From: Anastatus disparis
Taxonomy: Eukaryota; Arthropoda; Insecta; Hymenoptera; Eupelmidae
Direction of reading: 5' to 3'
DNA: 64,000 nucleotides
Assembly: GCA_017163975.1 (NCBI GenBank)
Contig: JAFFSR010000374.1
Coordinates: 2,218,501 to 2,282,500, forward strand
Positions 43,049 through 52,400 of the stretch are shown here, in pieces. The notes below the pieces were generated by a model. That model had not been told where the DNA came from. It made no database searches and worked only from the letters and a program-made list of their open reading frames with translations. The translations under genes were made by a program, and so were the position numbers. The first letter of the stretch is position 1. Every line of letters begins with the position of its first letter.

Positions 43049-43429
43049 TCAGTACAAACAAGCCACGGTCCACGGTGGCCTATTTCCAACTTATATTGAT
43101 AAATTTCTCGCTGAGAAAACGTACGCGTCGGGTTACCCTTCGGAATGTGCTGACGGTAATGAAAACGTGATTGCTCGATACATTGAAGAATTCGTGCGGC
43201 AAGAGGGTATAAAATTAGACAAAAATCGAATAAAATATAATGCTGGCCTAAGATCTGTAGCAAAACTGTGTCTGAATTCATTGTGGGGTAAGTTTGGTCA
43301 ACGAAAAAATATGCCAAAGACCGAAGTGGTGGATGATCCACAGAGGTTATTTGAATTACTCTGTAGTGCTGAGACCGAGGTTGACTCAATGTTAGCTACT
43401 CTAAACGGCTGTTTTTCGCTATAACGCAA

Positions 43430-44145
43430 CGTAAAATTTCGACGTACCATATGAGCATTATATAAGTTGACTTTGGAAGAGGGCATTTTTATAGCACTGT
43501 GCCACGACTCGTTGTAACATGTCACGATTTTTTGCAAAACATCTATATAACGTCTTGTGCGCAAATGAGTAAAGTATCGCTAGATTCGAACTTTGAGAGT
43601 TCGAATAAAGCGTTCGGCAATGGTAGCCTTTATATCAGGGTCTCTGACGACTCGGTAAGTAATATGTCTCTTTTTTAGCACCTCTTGGCCGATAAATTCC
43701 TTACCTTTATCAGTCTATATGTAAATAGGATGTCTACTATAATATCGTGATAAAATTTTGTCTAATGCTACAGCGACGCTTCGACTGGTTTTATCAAGAA
43801 GAGGCTCTGCCCAGGCTAACTTTGAAAGTGCATCAATGACAATGAGATTATAGCTATACCAATCTTAAGTGATCTAAAATCTGCCAAGTCAGCTTTCCAT
43901 ACTTCAAAGAGGCTGAAAATGTAATGTCGACAAGAAAAACGATGTCCCACGAGTTTGTGTAAAGTATGTGCATCCTTACTCTCTAGCCATTTGGCAATCG
44001 TATTGTTATCAAATTTTTTGTGTTTCGCGTGTTTCAGTAGATGAGCACCAGCGTACGCTGATGGTGCAGAAAGATTATAGTAATAATGCTCAAGATCGTC
44101 CGGCTTTGTCGCCTCCTTCTTCTTTTTCTCCTTCTTTTTCATCAC
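43430..44145 (-). pseudogene. Integrase of Polinton 2, broken
   Basis: Read from 44145 leftward. An N-terminal segment includes LESKDAHTLHKLVGH and the first acidic site WKADLADF (near 43890). The TDKGKEFIG region with the second Asp lies near 43690-43720, and ATIAERFIRTLK with the Glu near 43595-43630. The C-terminal CYNESWHSAIKMPSSKVN is at about 43450-43510. Stops and frame changes separate the pieces. The DDE residues are still encoded. It converges on the truncated polymerase. Confidence 0.82.
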
Positions 44146-44281
44146 TCCTCCTTCTCCCCCTCTTATAAACTAGCTTTTTTTCTCTCTTTTGCTGTCTTTT
44201 AAATCTATTTTCAATGCATTTCGAAAATTTATCAAACGCCATTTTGTTGATCATGCACAAAACAGTAATACCAGCTGCAGT

Positions 44282-44608
44282 CTATTCATTATCATCCGCA
44301 TTTTCCGAGAGCATGCATGAAAATGCTCGTTCAGCCAACAGTCTGTCGGCTTTTATATGATTCGTTATATTTTTATTTGAATATGAAATATCGTGCTCTA
44401 GACTGGCATTGTCAAGAGGGTTTTTTCCTCTCGAAACACGTCTGAGACGCTCTTCAAGTTGCATGCCAAGGCCGAGAAACTGGTAGCCTGGTAGATGCAT
44501 TTCAAAGGGTACAACTGAAATCAATCGGTCTATGAAAATACCAGTTTTCTCCCCCTCCTCCTTCTCCCCCTCCATCACTTTCTTCCATGCTTTCACATAC
44601 GGTTCCAC
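44282..44608 (-). pseudogene. PLA2-like protein of Polinton 2
   Basis: 108 residues. FIDRLISVVPFEMHLPGYQFLG precedes a changed calcium loop (GLGMQL instead of the usual GPGT-type). NASLEHDISYSNK retains the His-Asp pair. No stop within the frame, but the altered loop and the decay of its neighbours suggest it is inactive. It corresponds to the PLA2-like gene of Polinton 1 but is on the opposite strand relative to the capsid gene. Confidence 0.75.
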
Positions 44609-44778
44609 CTTAGATGTTCAAGGCGACTCTTTTTTGCAGGGGTTGATGGCGTAGCTACCAACTCGCTACCAACTTTTTTACGCTTTTTCACACTCTAAAC
44701 TTCTTTTTTCTTTACACTTGTTTGACTAGTGACTGTTGAAGTATAATAACCTTCGTTTTCCGACGACGATGACAGCGA

Positions 44779-45015
44779 TCAGTCAAGGTTATGAAATGCA
44801 ATCGTACGCCACAGTTGATCGTTACTAATGAATTCTCGAAGTATACTAACTTGTCGCAAGACGCGTGCAAACTGTTTGTATCCGCGTGGTGGTGGTCTTT
44901 TTCTACTTCTCATAGCTTTGTTCACTAAATCAACAATATTAGTACCCTTGATAACAGCGCTATCTAGCTTAATTATACCACGACTATGCCGTCCAATATT
45001 ACCAGCTTGCCGCAA
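44779..45015 (-). CDS. Conserved small protein of Polinton 2
   Basis: About 78 residues, basic, centre LDSAVIKGTNIVDLVNKAM and C-terminus REFISNDQLWRT. The annotated start would be TTG; the frame is open further upstream, so the true start is not visible. It lies between ATPase and PLA2-like genes. I recall similar small proteins beside PLA2-like genes in related Polintons, function unknown. Confidence 0.45.
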   Translation of the reverse strand: MRQAGNIGRHSRGIIKLDSAVIKGTNIVDLVNKAMRSRKRPPPRGYKQFARVLRQVSILREFISNDQLWRTIAFHNLD

Positions 45016-45090
45016 GTATCTAATAAGATGCCTAGCATTGCTTTGGAAATATACAAGTACGAAATCTCACGTTTTCAGGCGTACCCTGCT

Positions 45091-45599
45091 TCATATCCAT
45101 GGAAAAATAGCCGTGTGGCTGTACTGTACTATCGAGATATGCCTCTTGCAAACATGAGGCTGCTCGGGGCAGACTTGACGCGCCAGATGATTCATTTGTG
45201 CTCAATCGCACGGATTTTTAAATACCACGATGTAATTAGAGTTTAGAAAGATTTCTCGCTAACCTTGATGAAAGAGATTTTGCGAGATAAAGATGACGCT
45301 CAAGTTATTGTGATGACTGCCTTCGGTAAAGAGATTGACTACAGCTCTGCTGGACGATTCTCTCATCGGATCGTCGAGAATCAAGAGTTTTGCTCGTGGG
45401 TCATTGGCATAATCTTTGCTCTTTGGTAAACCTTCATGAAATTCGATTCTCTCAGCCAACTCCTTTTGAATTGGCTGCTACTCGGTATAGTGCAAGAGTA
45501 TATGCTCGAATTTTGTATCACTCATGCGATCAATGTAATGCAAAAAAATTCTTTACAAATACTGTTTGACCACACGAGCTGGTTCCACAAATCATCAAA
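45091..45599 (-). pseudogene. Packaging ATPase of Polinton 2, broken
   Basis: From 45599 leftward: a P-loop-like CGTSSCGQT with Gln in place of the catalytic Lys (about 45560-45585), a frame change, a stop near 45479, Walker B LLILDDPMRESS (about 45360-45395), the sensor-like SVIFISQN (about 45270-45290), a stop near 45257 and a C-terminal segment YIVVFKNPCDRAQ (about 45180-45220) ending at TGA 45091-45093. Its start side faces the major capsid gene. Confidence 0.82.
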
Positions 45600-45851
45600 G
45601 TCCACGGATGCACCCACCTGCAAACGTCCATGTTACCGCAGCTGCTAAACTTCTACTACTAATCTCATTACATCCTCGAACCACTCTACATATACGATCA
45701 TTAGTAGTGATGAGCAAGAGTGGGGGGCGGCGACGGTGGCGCACGTGCGTGTGCGAGCAGTATCGCGCTAGTGCTTGCCAATCGTTTAGCTGATTAGCCA
45801 TGAAAATGGCTCTTGGGTGAGTCGAGTGCTAAAGAGGGGAAGGAATCAGAA

Positions 45852-45885
45852 TATAAAAAGAAGAACGAGACATAGTCAGCTCAGT
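45852..45885 (+). promoter_or_regulatory. TATA and initiator of the Polinton 2 capsid gene
   Basis: AATATAAAAAG (45852-45860) and TCAGTCGC (TCAGT at 45881-45885), 31 bases apart, the same arrangement as in Polinton 1. The leader between it and the coding start is interrupted by a hAT-type MITE. Confidence 0.6.
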
Positions 45886-45920
45886 CGCAAAGTGCATCTA
45901 GCACTAGAAACACCTCAGCA

Positions 45921-46506
45921 TAGTAATCGCAGATTTTTAAAAACAGAATCAATACTTTAAGTATCGAAAAATTGATACTTATAAAAGTATCGGCATTGAA
46001 GTATCGATTATTTAAAAAAAATATCAATCGGGTATCGATGTATCGACAGGTTTTTGCTATATATATATATGAAAATTTAGTAATTAATATAAGCTAAGAA
46101 ACAATTTAATAATTAAAATGCATAAATTTATTAATTTATGAATTTAATTTAATTTATTTAACTAGAGTAATACAAAAAATAATATACATGTGAATTATAA
46201 CAGATATTTATTTATGAACATTTTTTTTTGCAACAAGTTTTATTTCACGAGTTTAGTAAGAAAGCTTTCTCGTCATAGCGCTTTTATCGTCTTATTGGCT
46301 GACGATGGCAAAAAAGATCCTGCAAAGGTAGTCTTACATGTACTTTTTAGTCTAAGGTGCAGTCGATATCCGATACTTACTTAAAAATGAATCGGTTATC
46401 GATGTATTGTTAATTTTCGATACTTAAAAGTATCAAAAGAAGCATCGATACTTTTGTAAAAGTATTATCTAGCATCGATACTATCGAGTACCCATTGATA
46501 TCACTA
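45921..46506. mobile_element. 586-bp hAT-type MITE
   Basis: Perfect 8-bp duplication CCTCAGCA (45913-45920 and 46507-46514). Ends are TAGTAATCGCAG on the left and, inverted, TAGTGATATCAATGGG on the right. Many inner TATCGATA-type words occur. Eight-base duplications and TAGTG ends are typical of hAT elements. It sits in the 5' leader of the Polinton 2 capsid gene. Confidence 0.88.
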
Positions 46507-46613
46507 CCTCAGCAGCTAAATGCTCGAAAACTGGTAAAGTTGCGAAAAAGAAGAAGAAGCAGAATAAGAATGCACGTGTAGCTAGAGATATTTTTGAAAA
46601 TAAAAATTTCAAG

Positions 46614-47918
46614 ATGGCGCTGTTGCATACAGAATCTTGTCAGTTGATCAAGTCAGAATTATCACTCATTGAATTACCCTCAACTCAAACTGCAATTGAA
46701 GGCTCTTACTGGGTACAGTACAAACCGATATCTTCACTCAACGACCAATCACCAATTGAATTTACCATCCCTGGCAACACTAAGTATCTAGACTTGCACT
46801 CACACAATGTTAAGTGTGAGTGTAAGTGTAACATGCACTAGTGCTAAACCACCTGAAGATCCGAACGTTGAATCAATAAATAATTTTTTGCATTCGTTGT
46901 TTAATCAAGTCGACGCGCTATTCAATCAGAAACCTGTTTCACCGCCAAATAATGCTTATACGTACAGAGCTTACATTGGAACATTACTAAATTATGGCCA
47001 AACAGCTAAAAAGTCTCATTTAACGAGCGGATTGTGATACAATGATACAGCAGGGAAAATGGACGATACCACAGGTGGTAATGCAGGTCTCAGTCAACGT
47101 AAAGCGATTCTGATTGACAGGAAGATTGATTCACTCGGCCATTTACATTGTGATGTTTTTAATCATGACAAATAATTACTGGGTGATGTTGAAGTTAGAG
47201 TAGGGCTCGTGCGTTTTCGTGATAAATTCTGTTTCATGGATCCCGCTGGTGCTTTCATAGTAAATATTACCGAGGCTACACTTTTTGTGCGTCGGGTAAG
47301 ATTAAATCCTTCACTTGCGCCAGCACACGAAAAACTATTGTCGCAGACTACTGCAAAATACCCACTGACACGTGTAGAAGCTACGACTGTTACATTACAT
47401 AATGGTGTACATAGGAAAACAATCGACAATGTCATATAAGGTCAACTGTCAAAAAGAATTGTACTCGGTTTTGTTGAGAATAAAGCCTACAACGTTGATA
47501 AAAGTCTTAACCCGTTCAATTTAAAAAATTTGAATATAAATTTTTTGTGTTTGTACGTTGATGAAATGCAGGTGCCATCGAAACCCTTACAGCCAGATTT
47601 GAAAACAAAAACAAATTGTACGTTCATGCTTATCATACACTTTTTTCCAGCACTGGTATTCACTTTATGAATTCAGGCAACTCGATTACCTGTAAAGACT
47701 ATCCGAACGGTTACTGCCTATTCGCTTTTAATTTGACACCTGATTCATCGGCGAGTGATGGTAGTCATTGGAATTTGAGAAAAAATGGTAATGTACGAAT
47801 TGATGTTAAATTTGAGGACCCGCTAGAGGGCGCTGTGAATTGTATAAATTATGCTTTATACGACAATTTGCTCGAAATTGACTCGTCGAGACAGGTAGTC
47901 GTAGATTATAGCGGTTAA
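46614..47918 (+). pseudogene. Major capsid protein of Polinton 2 (F54H12.2-like)
   Basis: Starts MALLHTESCQLIKSELSL at 46614. A frameshift lies near 46800, stops near 47036, 47174 and 47439, and another frameshift near 47620. The C-terminal segment (to 47918) with FNLTPD, HWNLRKNG and LEIDSSRQVVVDYSG is well preserved. The protein family is the double jelly-roll capsid protein found in many invertebrate and fish Polintons. The order of conserved segments is complete, so decay is by point mutations and small indels only. Confidence 0.88.
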
Positions 47919-47946
47919 GTAGTGGTGGTGGGGATATATTTCTCGC

Positions 47947-47983
47947 TATTTAAGTAGAGCAAGGCCATCTTTATTATCTCAGT
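47947..47983 (+). promoter_or_regulatory. Promoter-like pair before the third exonuclease-like gene
   Basis: CTATTTAAGTAG (TATTTAAG at 47947-47954) and CTCAGTCGAC (TCAGT at 47979-47983), about 34 bases apart; the ATG follows at 48011. Confidence 0.55.
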
Positions 47984-48010
47984 CGACGAGCACCTTACAT
48001 TGCAAACAGT

Positions 48011-48478
48011 ATGGACGTGCTGATTGACGTGCAGTTCTTAAAGGTCAACAAAAATCGTTTGATTCCAAAAGAGGTGGCTGTACTTGCTATTCATAAAAAC
48101 TTTATCGCTTATTAGATTGTGGCGCCTCCTTGTAATTTGAGACGCTTACCTAAAAATGCTTTGAGACAGAACAATTGGATGACACTGAATCACCATGGCT
48201 TGGAGTCGTATGAAGGTGATATATCGATAAAAAGATTATGCAAAATTTTGGAAGATATTTGCATGAATTGTCGTAAAATTTTCGTGCGGGGTCAAGAAAA
48301 GGTTGAACTACTTTCCAAGCTCACCACCTGTAAGATTGAAAATTAAGAAAAAGAACAAGATTGTCCAGCTTTTAGAAATTTAAATTTTAGCAGTGTACAG
48401 TGCATGCATCATTACATAAAATCACCCTACTCAAATTACGCGTGTGCATTGGATAATGTTGCTAATCTGAAACATTAG
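48011..48478 (+). pseudogene. Exonuclease-like 'DxQ' protein of Polinton 2
   Basis: One frame from ATG 48011 to TAG 48476-48478, with in-frame stops at 48113 and 48344. The frame stays open after 48478 to TAA at 48655-48657, overlapping the protease start, so the original end is uncertain. Landmarks match the two Polinton 1 copies: LIDVQFLK..PKEVAVLAI, NHHGLESYEG, a KIFVRGQEKVELL segment, CMHH and CALDNVANLK. Lengths and order agree, which makes this the third member of one family in the window. Confidence 0.72.
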
Positions 48479-48542
48479 CTACTGAAACTTAACCCCGGCG
48501 TAAAATCGCTGACTTTGGAAAAATTTTTCGAAATTCTCCGCA

Positions 48543-48986
48543 ATGAATTCAAAAGAGATTGTACGATATCTGATGAGGATCAAGTTTCACGCAGTAGGAG
48601 TTTATCCAGCGGATCGGATTCCTCTGAAGTGGGTGAAACCTTGTGCGTTCGTGCTTAATACGCAAAATTATAACTAGCATGGTGCGCACTGGGTTGCCAT
48701 ATACGTTGATAAGTATGACACAAGTGTGTACTTTGATAGTCTTAGTAAGCCACCACAAATTCCACAAAATTTACTACGTATTCAGCAAAATTGTAAAAAA
48801 TTTAGATGGAATAATAAACGCTTACAAAGCGAATACTCCAACGTTTGTGGTCATTATTGTATCATGTTTCTGTATTTTATGTCTAGCGGATTGTGTTTTA
48901 AAAAATTTTTGGGAAATTTCTCACAGCATTTGCAAAAAAATGATACTATAGTCAAGAATTTTGTAGAGAAAACTTGCTATGCGTAA
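48543..48986 (+). pseudogene. Adenain-like protease of Polinton 2, one stop
   Basis: 148 codons in one frame from ATG 48543 to TAA 48984-48986, with a single in-frame TAG at 48675. Catalytic elements: His in GAHWVAIYV, acidic residue in VYFDSLS, and the NVCGHYCIMFLYF region with the nucleophile Cys. The sequence before the stop (VGVYPADRIPL) is also typical of the family. Apart from the stop it looks complete. Confidence 0.85.
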
Positions 48987-49142
48987 TTTGATACTTGACT
49001 GTCTCTGATTGGTTGCACGCCACCTTTCTACGACATCCCCACCAATTTTTTACAGTATGAAAGAAGTGGCATCTACTTGGTCTAGCCAGAGTTGTGTGTT
49101 ATCGACGGTGACGGCAGTAACAAGCAACGAAACCTAATTGAG

Positions 49143-49397
49143 ATGGCTGGTCGAAAGAGAAGCCTGGAGAAATACATTGGTAACGACTTGGAATATTTAA
49201 TACAACAGAATAGCAAGAAAAATTATTGGCAGCAGCTTCTACCAATGGTCTACAGACTAAACAGCTTTTTTGGGAAAATTATCCAGGTAGGCATGGAGAA
49301 TATAAAAGAAGAAAAAATGGAGTTTGTTCTTGTAGTGCGCTTCTGTGGATCCAATTTCAAGGTCTACCTCTGTCATCCAACTGTTAGGTGGCATTGA
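49143..49397 (+). CDS. Unrecognised small protein at the end of Polinton 2
   Basis: 84 residues from ATG 49143 (MAGRKRSLEKYIGNDLEYL). Basic N-terminus, then alternating hydrophobic segments ending MEFVLVVRFCGSNFKVYLC. No family recognised. It follows the protease in the same direction. It may be intact or the front half of a larger gene. Confidence 0.4.
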   Translation: MAGRKRSLEKYIGNDLEYLIQQNSKKNYWQQLLPMVYRLNSFFGKIIQVGMENIKEEKMEFVLVVRFCGSNFKVYLCHPTVRWH

Positions 49398-49917
49398 AGC
49401 AGAAGTTTAATGAAATTGACGAATTTTTAACTTGTTATAATAAGGAATCTATGTTGTGTAAGTAATTTTCTTTTTTTTCAATTAGTACTGCTCCCTCCTA
49501 CCAGGTAGGGTGACGAAATCAGCGTGGTAATAATTAAATAAATTAGAAATAATTTTTTTTATCTATATTATTAATATGTTATTTTTTATATTATAAATAA
49601 TACGAACCGAGCAGTAAGAGCATTCCGAGTAGCAAAGGGGGAATTGACCGTACTAGTGAATTTTAAATAGCATTTATACAATAAAGTTATCAATTTTTAT
49701 TGAAATTCATGTTTTTTTTAATAGAACTTACTAAATTACACTGTGACAAAAGGGGGTACAAAAGAAGCATTAGATCACCCACTGTAAAACAACGATCAAT
49801 TTAAATACAATTTATTTTTAAACTAAAAATCTTATAAAAAAATAAAAATTTAAGTTTTGATCTTTCAATTAGAGAAGTATATTCGTTGTTAGATTTTGTT
49901 TTGTATGAAAAATACAT
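49398..49917. other. AT-rich stretch, no gene recognised
   Basis: I looked here for a Polinton terminus (an inverted AGT.. end) and found none. No reading frame with a domain. Confidence 0.45.
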
Positions 49918-49921
49918 TTAA

Positions 49922-50298
49922 GGAGATGTAAAACGGATACTTCACCTATACTTTTAAATATTAACTATCTTTTTATTTTATTGCAAAATTTTAAGAGAAA
50001 AAATGTATTAGCTTGCAGTATTTACTACAAAGATTATTCAGTTAAATTTTCAAATAAATTCATTCATTAGTATTTTTATAATATTAAATTTATTGTACAA
50101 AATTGAAAAATTTTAATATATAATATTGAAATCCGAAATTCTGAAAAACTAATGACTGAATTTATTAGAAAATTTAACTGAATAATCTCCGTGGTAAATA
50201 CTACAAAGTAAAGCAATTTTTTCCCTCAAGTTTTGCAATAAAATGAAAAGATAGCCCAAATTCATGAGTACAGGTGTAGTGTCCGTTTTACATCCCCA
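49922..50298. mobile_element. 377-bp TTAA-type MITE (family B)
   Basis: Ends GGAGATGTAAAACGGA and, inverted, TGGGGATGTAAAACGG, each next to TTAA (49918-49921 and 50299-50302). TTAA targets are used by piggyBac and Kolobok elements. A half copy lies at 281-410. Confidence 0.8.
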
Positions 50299-50302
50299 TT
50301 AA

Positions 50303-50935
50303 AAATTTTTTTGGATCACTGTATTTTCATTCAAAATTAACGTCATTTTAACCTTCTTTAAAGTAAACTTATTAGAATTTTTGTTGTTGTCTCTATTCAT
50401 AAAATAATAGTTATAAATGTGGAATTATAAAATTAATTCTATGTAGTTCATACAATAATTTTTTCAAAACCTATATTTCGATATATTTGTTTTTATTATA
50501 ATTTTATTATTAGAGGAGCATATTTGTTCCACCGGGGGTACCCGATTTTTGCGTTCCACATTATATCCACTTACCTTATTACGAAAATTTGGAAAAAATA
50601 TATTTGATAGAAGAATTAATCGTCTAGTATATTTATAGACTATAACATAATGATTATAACAAACGAAACATAAACAAAATTAATCAATTTTATAGATTTT
50701 CTGAAAATTTTTTTAATGTTGTGAGAATTTTTGAATCAACATCATTGTGTTTAAAACAATTTTAAACTCCTTTGAAAAACTCCTACGAAATTTATAATCA
50801 TATGAAATTAAAGCATTTTTAGTCTTCTATCAAATATATTTTTGCAAAATTTTTGTAATAAGTGGATAAAAAATTGTACGACCAGAAACGAATTTTTGAA
50901 GTTTCCATAATTCGCGCCTTTCCATAGAGATTGTG
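50303..50935. other. AT-rich stretch, no gene recognised
   Basis: No domain, splice pair or repeat partner is evident. A short GC-richer string (CCACCGGGGGTACCCG) is near 50530. Confidence 0.4.
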
Positions 50936-51347
50936 CACTTGACGGAAAGGATATTTTTCCGAATGTTAACCTAAAATGGCAACATCGCATATTTTACCAC
51001 AGACATATAAGAATTCCAAATTACGGAACAAATTTCGCATCATCGTTACTTAGTAAACAAACAATATTACTTTCTTTTTTCATAATCTAAATTATAATTT
51101 TATGAAATGAAATTTTTATTTTTCAGTTCAATAATTATATAGAATCTAATATTGTTAATTTAAATTATCTTTGCAATAAAATTTTAGTTGTTATCATTTG
51201 AATTTTGCATAGATAACCTATATTAAAAAACAAAATAATCATGATTTGAGACTCAATGCATGATTCCAAGTTCTCTTACGTCTGCGGTAAAATATGCAGC
51301 GCTGCGATTTGAGGTACACATTCCTTTCCTTAGCTTTCCGCTGAGTG
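50936..51347 (-). mobile_element. Complete TA-type MITE, related empty target of Polinton 1
   Basis: Starts CACTTGACGGAAAGGATA and ends ...CGCTGAGTG followed by TA. The middle contains GAACAAATTTCGCATCATCG without interruption, where the copy at 14199/33684 is split at GATGCG by Polinton 1. It is thus a paralogous empty site. Confidence 0.85.
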
Positions 51348-52198
51348 TACTAAAAGATGACTTAAAAAAATAATTAAAATTCATAGAAGAATAGACTTTT
51401 TCCTCTACTTTCAAATGCTTTTTTAAATGCATTCAGTGCCGGATTTACCTATGGGCACTTGGGGCACAGGCCCCAAGGCCTCCACCAGTCAAGGGTCCCC
51501 ACAAAATATATCTGTTTTTTTAATACTTTGAATCTACCATTCGTAAATTATTTAATATGTTTATTAAAGATTCTACTGGTTTTTCGAACAAATTTCGAAG
51601 AAAAATTATTTTTAAATTATTTTAAAATTATTAATTGTTGCCTTGTCAACTAGAGAAAGTATCGCATCTTGCAAGCAATATTTACAATCTATAATGATAA
51701 ATATGACCATTTCCTTGACTAAAATGTACCGTTTGGTACTAGTATATTTCGATTATAACATCTAATGTGATTAAGATAGAGCTGTCTATATCTTACTGAT
51801 GATGAGCTAACAGACAGTCTCGTGCTCGAAACATATACTTTTTTGATCTTTTCGAAGTTAGTTTTTTTCTTCTCTGGTTTTGATTCAGTTCTGTAAAAAA
51901 ACAGAATAGTCATTATATCAGGAGATTCTTTAAAAATAATTTTTCTTCGAGATTTGTTCGTAAAATCTTTAATAAATATGATTTTTTCTTTACTCATTGA
52001 ATTTAAAGACTAAAACTTTTGGGAATAGCATATGCTTTACTAAAAAATTACTAAAAATGAGAATACCTATATAAAAATTTATATGTATAACTTGTACCTT
52101 GTAAGAATATGTTTCACCTCATACTGATTTTTTATCATAGTTAAAATATTTCAGCAAATTTACGTACATCAAATTAATAATTTTTAATTGGTTAAAGT

Positions 52199-52400
52199 TG
52201 AGGTAAATAAATGTACACAAATAAGATTTTGTTTATGATAAAAAAATATTAAGTTTTATTTGTGTCAGCTTACAAGGACGTCAGAAATTAGTCTGACTAG
52301 AAAACAATAAAATAATCAATAATAATGAATAAACATGAATATAGCTGCGCCGCCAACTTCATAAATCAAACTTTCGAACATTTGTTCGATATGTTCGCCA
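52199..52400 (-). repeat. 3' LTR of the Gypsy element
   Basis: 202 bp, same length as the other LTR, seven substitutions and no indel between them. The last part of the pol-like frame runs into it. Confidence 0.93.

Larger units (their letters stand above)
37908..43424 (+). pseudogene. polB: DNA polymerase B of Polinton 2, fragmented
   Basis: Coding fragments lie at 37908-38622, 38638-38845, 42106-42374 and 43052-43424. They are separated by a stop near 38620, the 3.26-kb foldback element (38846-42105) and a 674-bp MITE (42375-43048). The Pol A motif YVDVCSLYPY (about 38720-38750) and a Pol B-like KLCLNSLWGKFGQR (about 43260-43310) are visible, along with a FYGCYWYGC segment. The Pol C (DTDS) region is absent. 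The frame ends where the converging integrase remnant begins, so the 3' part was deleted. A gene with both catalytic halves separated and one lost cannot act. Confidence 0.88.
37908..49397. mobile_element. Polinton 2, degraded, different lineage, no termini found
   Basis: In order: DNA polymerase B (+), integrase (-), PLA2-like (-), conserved small protein (-), packaging ATPase (-), major capsid protein (+), exonuclease-like protein (+), protease (+), unknown (+). Convergent polymerase/integrase and divergent ATPase/MCP match the Polinton 1 plan, but protein sequences differ strongly. The MCP belongs to the group I recall as F54H12.2-like. Almost every gene has stops or frameshifts and the polymerase 3' end is missing. 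No terminal inverted repeats or target duplication were found, so the limits given are only those of recognised genes. Confidence 0.85.

Noticed and set aside
45000..45246. Plus-strand protein opposite the Polinton 2 ATPase
   Set aside because: It is a shadow of the ATPase C-terminus and the next gene on the minus strand, which carry recognisable motifs.
49398..50935. Right terminus of Polinton 2
   Set aside because: No sequence mirrors anything on the left side of the element, and no 6-bp duplication was found.
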